A stretch of 64,000 nt of DNA from JACRAV01 sp964571235 (GCA_964571235.1 CAZNAI010000007.1:62001-126000); one strand, 5' to 3'; numbered from the stretch's first letter, positions 55,301 to 63,223 are shown. The notes: generated by a model from the letters alone, not told the origin. Made by a program: numbers and translations.

Positions 55301-56582
55301 CGCGGCTTGTCCGAGCGGGCTGGTCCGCTTTGTCGGTATCGCTGATATAAACAACGGCGGCAATCATCCGCCGGATTCATCGCTTCGTCCCGACGGCACA
55401 CTTGTCTTTATCGATTACCTGATCAAGAACGACCAAAATCTTGGCGGTCAGTTTGTGCCGGTGAACTTTGTCTGGTACGATTGCGCCGACAACTCATTCT
55501 CGAACCCTTCGGGAACCGTGCTCCTGATCGATCGCCGGATTTACAACAACGAAGGCGCACTCATTTGGGATGAAACCAACGACGCGGCTTATCCGAACAG
55601 TAGCCGTCCGTTTGGTCTCGGCGCCCCCGATTCCTGCCTTACTCAGGGCGGGAAGACACCGCCGACCCGTTGTATCGACTTCTTAAACGGCGGCGTGTGT
55701 ATCATCTCGGCCGATTCCATTGACGATCGCGGTGACATCAATATGAACGGACTGGCGTATGAAGTCGCCGACGCGGTCATGTTCTCCAACTACTTCATCC
55801 TTGGTCTGGGCGCTTTCGGCAACCATGTCCCCGGATCGATAGCCGCCTCGGATGTCAACGCCGACGGTATCACGCTGACGGTCTCCGATCTTGCTCTCTT
55901 GATCCGTGTCATTGTGGGCGACGCCGACCCGCTTCCGAAACTCAATCCGTATTCTGAACAGGCAACGGTACAGACGACTCGAGATTTGAGTAGTCTGAGC
56001 GTCACGACGGAAACGGTCGGCGATTTGGGTGCGGCCTACTTTGTTTGGGATGTCGATCCGTCGCTGACTATTGGCGAAGTGACCGCAGGATACGACGCCG
56101 GTGAAATGAACATCCTCGCCTCGATTGAGAACGGTCAGCTCAAGGTGCTGGTCTTCAATATTGGCCGTGCAAAGATCCCAGCGGGCGAGCGGAATCTCCT
56201 GTCGATACCGGTTACCGGAAGTGGCTCACTGAACTTGATTCATGTCGAGTTGGTCGACTATCAGGGACGCGCCTATGCCGCCAAGACCGGTCAGATCGGT
56301 ATGCCGGATGACTACGTGCTCAATCAGAATTATCCCAATCCGTTCAATCCGACCACGGTGATCAGTTTCGGTCTGCCGAAAGCTTCGGATTGGTCGGTAC
56401 GGATTTACAATATCACCGGTGCGCTGGTGCGCGAATTCAGCGGCTCAAGTGACGCAGGAACAGTCGAAGTTACCTGGGATGGCACCGCCGATACCGGCGT
56501 GATGACCGCCTCGGGCATCTACCTGTACCGACTGCAGGCCGGAGGATTTTCTGACAGCAAGAAGATGATCCTGCTGAAATAA
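46332..56582 (+). CDS. Giant secreted repeat protein with cohesin-like, dockerin-like and FlgD-like C-terminal modules
   Basis: 3416 residues. A signal peptide (1-26, ...VIPAFGA) is followed from residue 54 to about 2915 by about 33 tandem repeats of about 87 residues. The usual repeat pattern is D-T-T-x3-C-x3-x2-(I/V)C-(L/I)P near the start, (V/I)CF-x-(P/A)D in the middle and ATD-x-CG near the end. This suggests Ig/PKD-like beta-sandwiches with conserved disulfides. Residues about 2916-3090 resemble a cohesin domain (GGFDLLVSYDASALVFQSA). About 3130-3200 contains two dockerin-type calcium loops (GDINMNGL, SDVNADGI). The last about 85 residues (NYPNPFNPTT to KKMILLK) are a FlgD-like/type A sorting module common in FCB bacteria. 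Likely a cell-surface or matrix protein. Confidence 0.85.
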   Translation: MKRIGFQYLFYIFLMMFAIVIPAFGAGTQSSNVSGTTNSSLAEPQWVPTLILPHDTTIRLCTAAPICYDVKGSDPDSRDTLTLTLISGPIVFSPKKFPSNSFTQSICFTPTAFSTYQFIWKVTDQTGKKDIDTITFTVDVNYPPAISDQSLSGTLCSGDTTRVIGINATDPDRDKLRFVLLSGNGTINDSTGELIYYTSVPGINTFSVAVYDSCAGDTAIISDTVTVSQPPVLVTENKTIFACDTCVISFDVIAHDPEGGPVQIVQSEGPGEFQMVTDTSGRTTFKVDHVDSAQYVFVYCIADDCLAGQSNQYRVPICILDTVVITVILNKPPVLTCPSDQVFSGCDVQAACWTVGVTDPDGDSVSLRLLSGGEATLTDGLVCIFLQTPGEFDVVIEATDKCGATDTCITHVTINPNHLPVVTSGDNFSLDLCKSEQVCASVWIDDLDHNVASILVNYGTYDKQGNKICFMADTAGLYSIITTAIDSCGATDSDTTLVTVTINSSPVVHLGGDTTITLCQPEEICLPLTVTDNNIKSVYASFGQIRDGYVCFTPAVSGTDTIIVTATDNCNIIVADTQIVTVVLGHSALLRCHPIYHFFGCTLDSTSTFCFSPLATGDTTGVTLRVLSGNATVNGHEICVKSDIATEITVVIEATGTCGTPDTCTTVARIHSNDPPMVHTAEDFSVFLCQPGSLCLNATVDDMDVNLFSIVSSIGTYDRPTQKLCFNADTSGLYTIILTATDSCGEKGSDTTLVSVWINQLPEVSVGNDSTINQCEPGPICIPAYVIDENFKTIYTNIGTYSRDSRTVCFTPDSSGLYTLILGVEDSCGRTAADTVKLNITTGHKPTVSVPDSTIYICYPKEICLPVSVNDIDGDLSNVTVNRGKYKNGSVCFVPYSAGAYPIIVTATDRCGNIVADTALVTVRTDQTVNIVVPRDTSVFLCTADTLCFPIGGIPSDATVKIFGTNVKWHPENQTVCFYSDCCLQNTIRVEVTTACGTKYTKSFTVSVQTNSSPIVAVPRDTTILACAPGGLICLPVAVADLDSNVSQVAVSFGDYDAYRQRWCFTADTAGTYTIVATATDSCGLFGQATSKVHVTFNRPPQVQLVPDGSSADICGDTVVICNIYVTASDPEDNIVSISSPNGPYRPIVSGPGYSFGTLCFTATHTGTYWPTIVVTDACGRQAIDSTEIWVHRADSVHINCQQPQDNEQFCKTDTIKIPQQIFGNPSQVISNIGYWKDGYLYLPADTTKPLNTFEITLIAVGSCNTDTCNFTYLASWIDKTEIVCPNDTTVALCRPDTLVYHLRHEGYVPPTGISVNPPAYVDGYTLYVPLEGTGSHDLTLIAFGACGSDTCSFTVNATLNTPPVVESRDTTLLLCQLQQVCLPIHVSDQNGNITSITTSLGEVVRIAGVAPIDGNKKKDALLRRFIDEGTTHAAVLNTNADTTVQVCFTPDRFGEYKIIVTATDACVSVQDTVVVTVNSDGSVAIVCPQVEPSQLCAPTSLCVPVTVTGEGYVVTASFGTYENGQLCFSADTSGTYRIQIVATASCNADTCDLTIPVTIYPPVDVTCRGADTTVNVCATGGTVSIPVSVTGASSVVVSPENAQIVDGHIIIPITGSGTFPVKVVGSNQCHADSCGFNLTVKVNQPPVVTVAPSIDAPLCTLERVCIKFNVTDSDNNVVELRSSLGVINDSVLCFTPNAFGDYPITITAIDACDDTVSASTLVHVTPLAQANIACPEGSIFVSKPLPDSVRIDLPITPANAVVTVSPNGVYDHANQQVVVYVTGPGTFNYSVIATTECSADTCGVTVEAGEYIPAHVECAGSIDTTLCLNGPDTICFPVNITGTAVSVTVSPVGTYSNGIVCVPVSESGILDITVIASNLTNADTCTSRINIVGGHPPIVQLPNDTTITLCNVTGICLPVSITKTDFGIADISVQGGRFVNTDGMYICFDALRDTVQTIVVTVTDSCGKTAVDSLIATVRINSAPVVTLESQISRSICAPGQVCIPVSVSDANLMSIVTNGTYNAETHEVCFDATASGVFSITVTVTDSCGAETSKTADVNVQINNAPIIVAMRDTTVYMCSPQYICLPTAINDPDGELLDIKVNRGKYENGAICFAPYDSGTYQIIVTATDPCGAVTADTANVRVITDQGLQLVCPNDTTIFQCRPDTLCFPIGGIPEGATVKVVGTGVKYNAATKSVCFYSDCCLENTIKVYVTTKCGTYSCQFTVRVQTNSAPVVALGRDTSILSCGTFDKLCLPVAVNDIDNNVVSITAVGGDYDAYRQIVCLTPSQAGTYPIIVTATDACGLKDVDTVVVTVRENQPPTVLFSAADTLYQQCIPTQICIPVTIADPDGNIAQIGVDGGTYNSQTGQVCIMPTGAGRFCATIVVADKCGARSEATFCVTVIGGQYVDITCPNPRPTDTLCVGGPVCIPVAIAGSGYDVQTSYGNWTEGSLCFNADTSGTYVIKIKATAQCNADSCTITQVVKILDKVEVACPGNKTVFLCSADTLCYDLTLSSSVTGVTVSAPAYVTGSQVCVPILQGGVQNITVIGTGRCGADTCSFTVTSTFNSAPIVNAGKDTTLTECTFKEVCLPFTVTDANTNVAVVTVTTPATIVGNTICFTPTSYGVTDFIITATDSCGGQDKDTVRVTYNQGASANITCPNGVQFASLCKADSVYIVAPITPSNAVVVVSPSGNYNPATGKISFYVTSGGTKHIKVIASAQCGADTCEFDVQVTFNQAPDVVCPNPIDTLMCLAQNSQLCFPVTVTGTGVTVQVKPAGTYSAGVVCIPVTAAGRYDTKIIATGVCGADSCTVAVNVRANQKPVLHLPTDLTIERCPQDTNTICIGGFWATDAESPVTVSKLCGIGNYTAVRADSGSLCFKPTTITSYSFCFQATDGCHTVTDTFAVNFVPKPDCDVCVKVSIKGGNCSPVGLHTQVKLNVETNEPIGGFDLLVSYDASALVFQSATIAGSDVTGWEYFTWKLGGAACGAACPSGLVRFVGIADINNGGNHPPDSSLRPDGTLVFIDYLIKNDQNLGGQFVPVNFVWYDCADNSFSNPSGTVLLIDRRIYNNEGALIWDETNDAAYPNSSRPFGLGAPDSCLTQGGKTPPTRCIDFLNGGVCIISADSIDDRGDINMNGLAYEVADAVMFSNYFILGLGAFGNHVPGSIAASDVNADGITLTVSDLALLIRVIVGDADPLPKLNPYSEQATVQTTRDLSSLSVTTETVGDLGAAYFVWDVDPSLTIGEVTAGYDAGEMNILASIENGQLKVLVFNIGRAKIPAGERNLLSIPVTGSGSLNLIHVELVDYQGRAYAAKTGQIGMPDDYVLNQNYPNPFNPTTVISFGLPKASDWSVRIYNITGALVREFSGSSDAGTVEVTWDGTADTGVMTASGIYLYRLQAGGFSDSKKMILLK
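48882..49628 (+). repeat. Super-repeat block, copy 1 (three repeats)
   Basis: 747 bases encoding repeats 10-12 of the array. They match the block at 52548-53294 in length and in unusual details: VNRGKY, LCFPIGGIP, VCFYSDCCL, GDYDAYRQ. The two blocks are offset by 3666 bases (1222 residues). Confidence 0.8.
52548..53294 (+). repeat. Super-repeat block, copy 2 (three repeats)
   Basis: Repeats 24-26 of the array, the partner of the block at 48882-49628. The same order of sub-types continues on both sides, showing that many repeats were duplicated together. Confidence 0.8.
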
Positions 56583-56606
56583 GTTCCCCTCTTATCTTTC
56601 CTCTAA

Positions 56607-56646
56607 GGCGCTCTGTCCTCCGATCCGGACAGGGCGCCTGTTTATT
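56607..56646. terminator. Terminator between the giant gene and rlmH
   Basis: A 12-bp stem (ggcgctctgtcc pairing with ggacagggcgcc, one G-T wobble) with an eight-base loop is followed by tgtttattt on the plus strand. It lies between converging genes and overlaps the rlmH 3' end by a few bases. Confidence 0.85.
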
Positions 56647-57112
56647 TGTGATAGTCAGTGCCGTCGGTGATTGTGAACGCGCGGTAAAGTTGTTCCAGCA
56701 ATACGAGCCGCACAATCTGATGGCTGAACGTGAGCGGGGAGAGGGAGAGGCAAGTTTGCGCCTTTGAGACAATCTTGCGATCTAAACCGTAGGCGCCGCC
56801 GATGACAAAAGTTAATGCCCCGCGCTGTCCTTGGGTTGCTTTCTCCATGAACTTGGCGAATTTCTCAGATGTGAATGACTCGCCGCGATCATGCAGGGCG
56901 AAGTACTTACTCTCACCGATTTTCTTTTGTATCGATTGAGCTTCATCTTGCATGATAGTATCTGGCGGGGCCGAAAGCGGCAAGCGGCTTTTGGGCACGA
57001 TGTCAATTTCAACAGTCGCGTATCGGCCGAGCAATTTGAGATAGTGTGCCACACCCTCTTCGACCCAGGCGTCTTTGTCTTTTCCGACTGCTATGATTCG
57101 AATCTTACGCAT
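56642..57112 (-). CDS. rlmH: 23S rRNA (pseudouridine1915-N3)-methyltransferase
   Basis: 156 residues, the standard size for this SPOUT-class enzyme. Start MRKIRIIAVGK, the SAM-binding knot segment FVIGGAYGLD, and the C-terminal HQIVRLVLLEQLYRAF with terminal YHK all match RlmH. It methylates the pseudouridine in helix 69 of 23S rRNA. It is the last gene of the minus-strand group with ftsY and smc. Confidence 0.97.
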   Translation of the reverse strand: MRKIRIIAVGKDKDAWVEEGVAHYLKLLGRYATVEIDIVPKSRLPLSAPPDTIMQDEAQSIQKKIGESKYFALHDRGESFTSEKFAKFMEKATQGQRGALTFVIGGAYGLDRKIVSKAQTCLSLSPLTFSHQIVRLVLLEQLYRAFTITDGTDYHK

Positions 57113-57150
57113 GATTGATTGTCAGCAACCAAATTACAGTGCGTGCACGA

Positions 57151-58062
57151 TCAGCGATCGAACAGGGCAGAGGCGAAGGCCTTTGGATCAAACGGCTGGA
57201 GGTCATCGATTCCTTCGCCAAGCCCGATGAACTCAACCGGCGCCCCCAATTCCTCAGCTATGGCAATGACAATACCGCCTTTAGCGGTGCCGTCGAGTTT
57301 GGTGATGATGATCCCGTCACACCCAACCGCCTCAGTAAAGACCCGCGCCTGTGACACCGCGTTCTGGCCGGTGTTGCCGTCGATAATCAGCTTGCTCAGT
57401 ACGGAGGCGCTTGGCGCCGCTTTTTCGACTACCCGGCGGATTTTCTTCAGTTCTTCCATGAGGTGCGATTTGGTGTGAAGTCGTCCGGCGGTGTCCACCA
57501 GCAGAATCTCCACTCCGCGCGCCTGAGCCGCCGCGGCGGCATCGTGGGCGACCGAGGCCGGGTCGGCATTCTCAAGCGAGCGAACGATCTCCACCCCGCT
57601 TCTTTGCGCCCAGATACTGATTTGGTCAATTGCCGCGGCCCGAAACGTATCGCAGGCGGCAATCATAACTTTCTTGTTCTGCCCCGCGAAATATGTCGCC
57701 AGTTTGCCAATCGTGGTGGTTTTGCCAACGCCGTTCACGCCGGTGATCAGCCAGACCGAAAGCCCGGTCGTGACCGAACGACCCTCAGTATTTCGCGACA
57801 GGATCAATGCAATCTCATCTTTGAGCAAGCCGATGACCTGCTCTCCTTCGGTAAGCTTCTGCTCTTTGGCGACGGTCTGGATCCGACTCAACAGGCGCGT
57901 GGTGGCCTGCACACCGACATCGGCGGAGATCAGAATCTCTTCAAGTTCGTCGAGTAAATCCTGATCGATACGACGCCCGGTCACCACTTGGGCGATCTTT
58001 TGTGTGATCGCCTCGGTGGTGCGGGTCAGTGACTTTTTGAGTTTGTCGAAAAACGAACCCAT
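57151..58062 (-). CDS. ftsY: Signal recognition particle receptor FtsY
   Basis: 303 residues: the N and G domains of the SRP GTPase family without the long acidic A domain seen in Escherichia coli. GTPase motifs are GVNGVGKTTTIGKLA (G1), DTFRAAA (G2), DTAGRLH (G3), and TKLDGTAKGG (G4/G5 region). It receives ribosome-SRP complexes at the inner membrane. It begins eight bases after smc, an association seen in many bacteria. Confidence 0.97.
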   Translation of the reverse strand: MGSFFDKLKKSLTRTTEAITQKIAQVVTGRRIDQDLLDELEEILISADVGVQATTRLLSRIQTVAKEQKLTEGEQVIGLLKDEIALILSRNTEGRSVTTGLSVWLITGVNGVGKTTTIGKLATYFAGQNKKVMIAACDTFRAAAIDQISIWAQRSGVEIVRSLENADPASVAHDAAAAAQARGVEILLVDTAGRLHTKSHLMEELKKIRRVVEKAAPSASVLSKLIIDGNTGQNAVSQARVFTEAVGCDGIIITKLDGTAKGGIVIAIAEELGAPVEFIGLGEGIDDLQPFDPKAFASALFDR

Positions 58063-58070
58063 GCGCCGGC

Positions 58071-61000
58071 TCAGGAAGACGAAGAGGTCGAGGAATCCTC
58101 GCGGGCAAGATTCAGATCGGGCATGAGACGGTCTTTGATCGCCTGCGGCAAGTCTTCGTCGGTCGGCGCAACCTGAATTTCCACTTTGTCGTCAGGACCG
58201 TCGCCGTTACCGCCGCCGAAGCGCACTCCGACCAGCTTGGAAACGCCCGGCTGTTCCATCGTGACGCCATACAGATTGTCTGCCGCTTCCATCGTGATCT
58301 TATTATGCGTGATTGTAATGAACTGTGTCTGATTGGAGAACGAGCGGATAATTTTCAAAAAACGTCGGCAATTGGCGTCGTCGAGCGGGGCGTCGATTTC
58401 GTCAAGAATACAAAACGGCGACGGCTTGACCAGATAGAGCGAGAAGAGAAGCGATATTGCGGTCAGGGCGCGCTCGCCGCCGGACATCATCGTAATTGAG
58501 AGCAGTTTCTTTCCGCGCGGACGGGCGATGATCTCAATATTGGACTCAAGTGGATCATCGGGATTCTCAAGCCGGACATCGGCATCTCCACCGGAAAACA
58601 GCTCTACAAACAACCGTTGGAAATTGGCCCGCACTTTCTCCATCGTCTCGTTAAACATCTGCCGGGCGGTGTTGTTGATCTGGGTGATTGTCGCAGTCAG
58701 GTCGTCTTTGGCGGTGTTCAGGTCGCGCAGTTGTTCACCCAGGAACTTCTCCCGTTCGCTGGCTTCTTTGTATTCCTCAAGCGCGAGCAAGTTGACCGCG
58801 CCAAAATTGCGAATCTGATCTTTGAGCTGGTGGAGTCGTTCACGGGCCTGATCCTCGGTCATCTCCGGATTAGGATTGACGATTTCGATAGCGGTCACAT
58901 CGACTGAGTGCTCATCCTGCATTCGGGTGACGGCGTTTGCGACTTCCGACTGCAAAACGCTGATCCGTGTTTCGAGACCGTGAATTTCCTCAGACAGCTT
59001 GTCGCGTTCCGAGCGAAGTAACTTGGCTTTTGACTCGACCTCCGAGGTACTCTCCAGGAGCGTGGTCTGCTCGGCGCGAAGCGATTCCTGACGGCGGGTT
59101 TCTTCCTGACGCGCCGTGAATAGATCCTTGAGCGTTATTTCTAATCCGGCAATTCGCTCGGTGGCGTGAGAAATCTCTTCGGTGGCGCGTTGTGACTCTT
59201 CAGTGCTGGCTTTGCGGGTAGATTCCAGTTGAGTCGAAATCTCGCGCAGATGCCCGGCCCGGCTCTCGGCCTGCGACACTTTGCTCCGCCACTCAATCTC
59301 ACTCATTTGCAATCTGGAGAAATGCTCCAGCGCCTCAGCGGCTTTAGTCTCAGCTTCTTCCAGACTGGTTGATTCGCTTCCAAGCGATCCAACAAGGTTG
59401 CTTTTCTGCTCGGCCAGTTGGGTCGCGTCGAGTACCAGCGTGTATTGACGGCCCCTGATCTTCTCGATCTTTTGATTAGTGGCCTGCTGTTCGCGTTGGA
59501 CCCGTTCAAATTCGGTGCTGAGTGAGCGCAGTGCGAAATCGGATTCAGAGAGGTTTTTCTGGGCCGTTTCGATTTCATCGGCGAGCGATTCCAGTGCTGT
59601 TGCCGCCTGGCTTGATTCGGCCCGTGCGGCGCCCAGTTCGGCTGTCGCATGGCTTTTTGATTCGCGGTACGCCTCCAGACGAGATGACAGCGCGGCAATC
59701 TGGCTTTCCTGCTCAAGAATTTTCTCTTTGCGACGGAAGAGCGGGAAGGAATCATCTGATCCACCCGTCATAACATTCTTGCTATAGAGAATTCCGTCGG
59801 TCGAAACGGCCCGGAAACCGTAAGGGAGATGCTCCAAAATCGAATCGGGGGACATACCGGCTGGGAAAACGATTGTTCGGGCCAGAACTGCTTCCATCAG
59901 CGGGCGAAGTGCATCATCGGTCGAGACATAGGCATCCAGCCAGCCAACCACGTTCAGCTGGCTCAAATCCGGGCGCTTGACTGCGGGCGTGAATGAGCCG
60001 GAGTCCGGCACGACAATGCCGATCCGCCCTTTCTTGTTTTCGCGCAGAAACGAAATGATCGCTTCGGCCGAGCGACGGTCGCGGCAAATAACATATTTGG
60101 ACAACTCACCCAGTGAGGCTTCGAGCGCCGATTCCATCCCCTCAACCGGTACAAACCGCTCGGCAACTGTTCCCTCAAGGCCGGTCCATTGATCTTTCTT
60201 TTCAAGCACCGCCACGGTGCCGGATTCGTATCCTTCGTAATGCACCATCATCTCTTCAAGTAGATGACGACGCGCCTGGCAGGCCTCGATCGCGGCAGTC
60301 AAATTGGCAATTTCCAGCGCCAGTTCTTCGCCCTTGTCGACCAGCGATTCGATCCGGCTCGCGGTCTGTGCAATCTGTTGTTCCAGTTCCGAGCGACGGG
60401 CGAGAAGATTCTGAACGCTTTCTTGCCGTGCATTTAATTCAGCGGTGAGCGTCGATTGCTTCTGGCGCGAGGCCTCAATCGCTGTGGCGCAGGACTGCAC
60501 AATCGCCAACAGTTCAGTCTCTTGTTCCTTGAGCGATTGTTCTTCGTTTTTTCCGGAGAAGAGGCGGCTTTCCAGTTCGATCAGCTTGATATTGCGTTCT
60601 TCACGGGAAGTCCGGGCTTGTTGCAACCGACGGTCGGCCTCGGCCTGCACAGATTCAGCGGCCTTAAGCTCACTGGTAACCCGATCAAGTTCGGATTTCA
60701 GCGAGGCGATTTCCTGTTCAGTTTCGGCTGACTGACTGGTGATGCCGGCGTGGCGCTGGTCGATAGCCAGTATTTCCTGTTGATTCTTTTCGATCAGTAG
60801 TCCGGCCGCAGTTTTCTTTTCGGTAAGGACCGAAATCTCTTTTTCAAGCGAATGGGCCTGCTCCGATAGACGATAAACCTCGGCGGCCGACGCGCTCAGT
60901 TGTTGCTCGTTTTCAAGTTGCCGCACCCGTCCGGACTCAAGATTCACAGACAGCGTATCAAGCGCGGTCTCCCGCGCGATCTTTTGATCGGCGAGTCCGT

Positions 61001-61745
61001 CCCGTTGGCCCTGCAGTTGACGACGCTCTTCTTCGCTAGTGCGGACACGGGTCGCCGCCAGATAAATTTCCCAGGCCTTGGATTCGTCGGCCAACAATTG
61101 GTACCGCTCGGCTTTCTTGTGCTGGCGATAGAGTGAGGTAGAGCGGGTCTTAACTTCTGCGTAGATGTCTTTCAAACGAAGCAGATCCTGATCGGTTGCT
61201 TCCAGCTTGCGGAGCGCCGCATTCTTGCGCTGTTTGTATTTGGTAATGCCGGCCGCTTCTTCAAAAAGAAACCGACGTTCTTCGGCTTTATCTGATATAA
61301 CCGAATCGACCATATCCTGCTGAATCACCGAGTACGAATGCGCCCCCATGCCGGTATCGACAAACAAATCAGTGATATCTTTCAAACGGCAGGGGACCCG
61401 GTTGAGCAGATACTCTGATTCCCCTGAGCGGAACAACCGGCGAGTGATCTGCACTTCGTTGTATTCAGTTGGAAGAACTCCCCGGTCGTTGATCACGGTG
61501 AGCGAGGCTTCGGCCATGCCGAGCGGCTTAAGGTCGCGGGTGCCGTTGAAAATGACTTCTTCCATTTTTCCGCCACGCAATCGAGTGGGGCGTTGCTCGC
61601 CCAGAACCCAGCGGAGAGCGTCGAGGATGTTGGTCTTTCCACACCCGTTCGGCCCAACCACGGCCGTTACGCCGGTGGCGAACTTGACAGTAGTTTTATT
61701 GGCAAACGACTTGAAGCCGACTATTTCCAGTTGTTTAAGATACAC
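58071..61745 (-). CDS. smc: Chromosome segregation protein SMC
   Basis: 1224 residues. N-terminal Walker A (VVGPNGCGKTNILDAL), long coiled coil, hinge domain at about residues 520-640, second coiled coil, then the ABC signature MSGGERALTAISLLF and Walker B FCILDEIDAPLDD. The C-terminus ends in an acidic/Ser-rich tail (EDSSTSSSS). SMC dimers compact and organise chromosomes with ScpA and ScpB, which are not in this window. It is transcribed with ftsY. Confidence 0.97.
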   Translation of the reverse strand: MYLKQLEIVGFKSFANKTTVKFATGVTAVVGPNGCGKTNILDALRWVLGEQRPTRLRGGKMEEVIFNGTRDLKPLGMAEASLTVINDRGVLPTEYNEVQITRRLFRSGESEYLLNRVPCRLKDITDLFVDTGMGAHSYSVIQQDMVDSVISDKAEERRFLFEEAAGITKYKQRKNAALRKLEATDQDLLRLKDIYAEVKTRSTSLYRQHKKAERYQLLADESKAWEIYLAATRVRTSEEERRQLQGQRDGLADQKIARETALDTLSVNLESGRVRQLENEQQLSASAAEVYRLSEQAHSLEKEISVLTEKKTAAGLLIEKNQQEILAIDQRHAGITSQSAETEQEIASLKSELDRVTSELKAAESVQAEADRRLQQARTSREERNIKLIELESRLFSGKNEEQSLKEQETELLAIVQSCATAIEASRQKQSTLTAELNARQESVQNLLARRSELEQQIAQTASRIESLVDKGEELALEIANLTAAIEACQARRHLLEEMMVHYEGYESGTVAVLEKKDQWTGLEGTVAERFVPVEGMESALEASLGELSKYVICRDRRSAEAIISFLRENKKGRIGIVVPDSGSFTPAVKRPDLSQLNVVGWLDAYVSTDDALRPLMEAVLARTIVFPAGMSPDSILEHLPYGFRAVSTDGILYSKNVMTGGSDDSFPLFRRKEKILEQESQIAALSSRLEAYRESKSHATAELGAARAESSQAATALESLADEIETAQKNLSESDFALRSLSTEFERVQREQQATNQKIEKIRGRQYTLVLDATQLAEQKSNLVGSLGSESTSLEEAETKAAEALEHFSRLQMSEIEWRSKVSQAESRAGHLREISTQLESTRKASTEESQRATEEISHATERIAGLEITLKDLFTARQEETRRQESLRAEQTTLLESTSEVESKAKLLRSERDKLSEEIHGLETRISVLQSEVANAVTRMQDEHSVDVTAIEIVNPNPEMTEDQARERLHQLKDQIRNFGAVNLLALEEYKEASEREKFLGEQLRDLNTAKDDLTATITQINNTARQMFNETMEKVRANFQRLFVELFSGGDADVRLENPDDPLESNIEIIARPRGKKLLSITMMSGGERALTAISLLFSLYLVKPSPFCILDEIDAPLDDANCRRFLKIIRSFSNQTQFITITHNKITMEAADNLYGVTMEQPGVSKLVGVRFGGGNGDGPDDKVEIQVAPTDEDLPQAIKDRLMPDLNLAREDSSTSSSS

Positions 61746-61755
61746 GTCCCCTCCG

Positions 61756-62340
61756 CTAATGCGCCGATCCGTCGGCGGTCATGGCGTTGTCGATATTTCG
61801 GTTTATCACCTGACCGATAGTGGCCAGCATCGAACGGTAAATGTTGCGCTCGTCGCGCAGATATTTCGTCTTGATTTCGAGATTGTAGTACGGATTCCCC
61901 AAATGGTTGCCTCGCCCGATTCGTATCGCCTGCGGAAAACTGAGCAAGATCGCCGACATGAACTCGCTCGATTCGATGCTCATGTCCAACAGCATATCAA
62001 ATTTCTGCCCCTGCAAGGTCTTGACGAAGCTCTTTTTCGGCAGGCCACTCCAGTTGAGTTGTTCAACCGACGGCGTTAGAAGCTGGACTCCTTTGCGCGG
62101 ATAGATATCAGTGACTTTGATACCCGGCATCGCTAGTAACGTGATCTCCGACGGCTTAAACAGATACATGATGGTCGGCAGAAAGCTCTTAACCAACGTG
62201 AGTTCACGAAGTCCCGCCGGGAGACAAATAAGAATCTTGTGGGATTTCATCAGATCGCTTGGGAAGCTCCATGAGGATGGTGCCATCTGGGTGCGGTAGC
62301 GCCTCAGTTGGAATTTGGCGATGACATTCTTAAGCCACAT
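61756..62340 (-). CDS. Short protein resembling an N-terminal GT9/heptosyltransferase-like domain, unknown function
   Basis: 194 residues, soluble. Segments ILICLPAGLRELTLVKSFLP, FDMLLDMSIESSEFMS and IRIGRGN resemble the N-terminal Rossmann half of glycosyltransferase family 9, but the C-terminal sugar-nucleotide half is absent, so a transferase role is doubtful. It lies between rodZ-like and smc genes, separated by three and ten bases. I do not recognise the family with confidence. Confidence 0.55.
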   Translation of the reverse strand: MWLKNVIAKFQLRRYRTQMAPSSWSFPSDLMKSHKILICLPAGLRELTLVKSFLPTIMYLFKPSEITLLAMPGIKVTDIYPRKGVQLLTPSVEQLNWSGLPKKSFVKTLQGQKFDMLLDMSIESSEFMSAILLSFPQAIRIGRGNHLGNPYYNLEIKTKYLRDERNIYRSMLATIGQVINRNIDNAMTADGSAH

Positions 62341-62343
62341 AGA

Positions 62344-63213
62344 TTATCTCCTCCCTCCGGATTGAGTCCGTTGGGAACTGTCGCTTGGCCCGACGCCAGT
62401 TGTCGGCGTCGCGCCGAGAGAATCGAGTTTGGGACCAACAGCGCTGGTATCAGTTACCCCGGTGAAAGCGCGAACATTCCCCGGTGTGATAACCAAATTA
62501 GCGATCCGCCCCGAACGATCGGCCAACTTGACCGGATGACCGTTGAGTTTCAAGTCAATCTGTGAGGGTGTCCCGACAGTAAGGATCATCTGCCTGACCG
62601 CCGAAACCTCAAGCGTTTCGCCGACCGAAAAAGTCCGGTACAGCGCGGTGTCGCCGTCGGTCATCAGCGCCACCCAGCTTGATCCACGCGCCAAGAGAGA
62701 AAGGGTGAAAACAGTTGTGTCCGTCTGCACAACCGATGAATCGATCATCTGCTTTGCCACAACCGGGGGTGTGGTGGTCGGCTCTTGCCGCGAATCCTGG
62801 CCCCTGTCGCTCAGAAGAATCCAGGCCGCAACCGCGCCCGCCAAAATGATGACCACCACAAAGAACAACCAGACCGGCTTTTTCTTTCGCCCATGCTGAG
62901 GGATTTCCTCAAGCGGGGCGGCGATTGTCGGCTTGCTGACTGTGGCTGGTGCGGCCAGACCGTTCACCTCTCCCAGGTCATCGCGGATCGCGTCAAGCGT
63001 ACGAGTGAAATCGACTCCCAGCGCCTCGGCGTACGACTTGGCGTACAAGTTGAAATAGACGGGGGAGGAGAAAGTAGAAAAATCCCCTTCCTCAACTTTT
63101 TCAAGAGTTGATTCCGATGATTTTAGCTGGTCGGCCACCTGGGCCAATGACAGCCCCTTGTTCTGACGTTCCAGTTTAAGTGCTTTGCCTAACCTTATGT
63201 ATAGTTCGGACAT
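62344..63213 (-). CDS. RodZ-like HTH/TM protein with DUF4115-like domain
   Basis: 289 residues: N-terminal helix-turn-helix of the Xre type (LGKALKLERQNKGLSLAQVADQLK; residues 8-75), a basic HGRKKKP before a TM helix (113-134), then a periplasmic beta-rich domain (about 165-255) with WVALMTDGDTALYRT and LNGHPVKL typical of DUF4115 in RodZ. The HTH of RodZ binds MreB, not DNA, to keep cell shape. The tail after the domain is Ser/Thr/Gly-rich. The mreB genes are not in this window. Confidence 0.85.
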   Translation of the reverse strand: MSELYIRLGKALKLERQNKGLSLAQVADQLKSSESTLEKVEEGDFSTFSSPVYFNLYAKSYAEALGVDFTRTLDAIRDDLGEVNGLAAPATVSKPTIAAPLEEIPQHGRKKKPVWLFFVVVIILAGAVAAWILLSDRGQDSRQEPTTTPPVVAKQMIDSSVVQTDTTVFTLSLLARGSSWVALMTDGDTALYRTFSVGETLEVSAVRQMILTVGTPSQIDLKLNGHPVKLADRSGRIANLVITPGNVRAFTGVTDTSAVGPKLDSLGATPTTGVGPSDSSQRTQSGGRR

Positions 63214-63223
63214 GCGAGTACGG

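Noticed and set aside
56330..56582. Proof of a type IX secretion system
   Set aside because: A FlgD-like C-terminal module is suggestive, but similar modules occur in phyla without T9SS and no por/gld genes are here.
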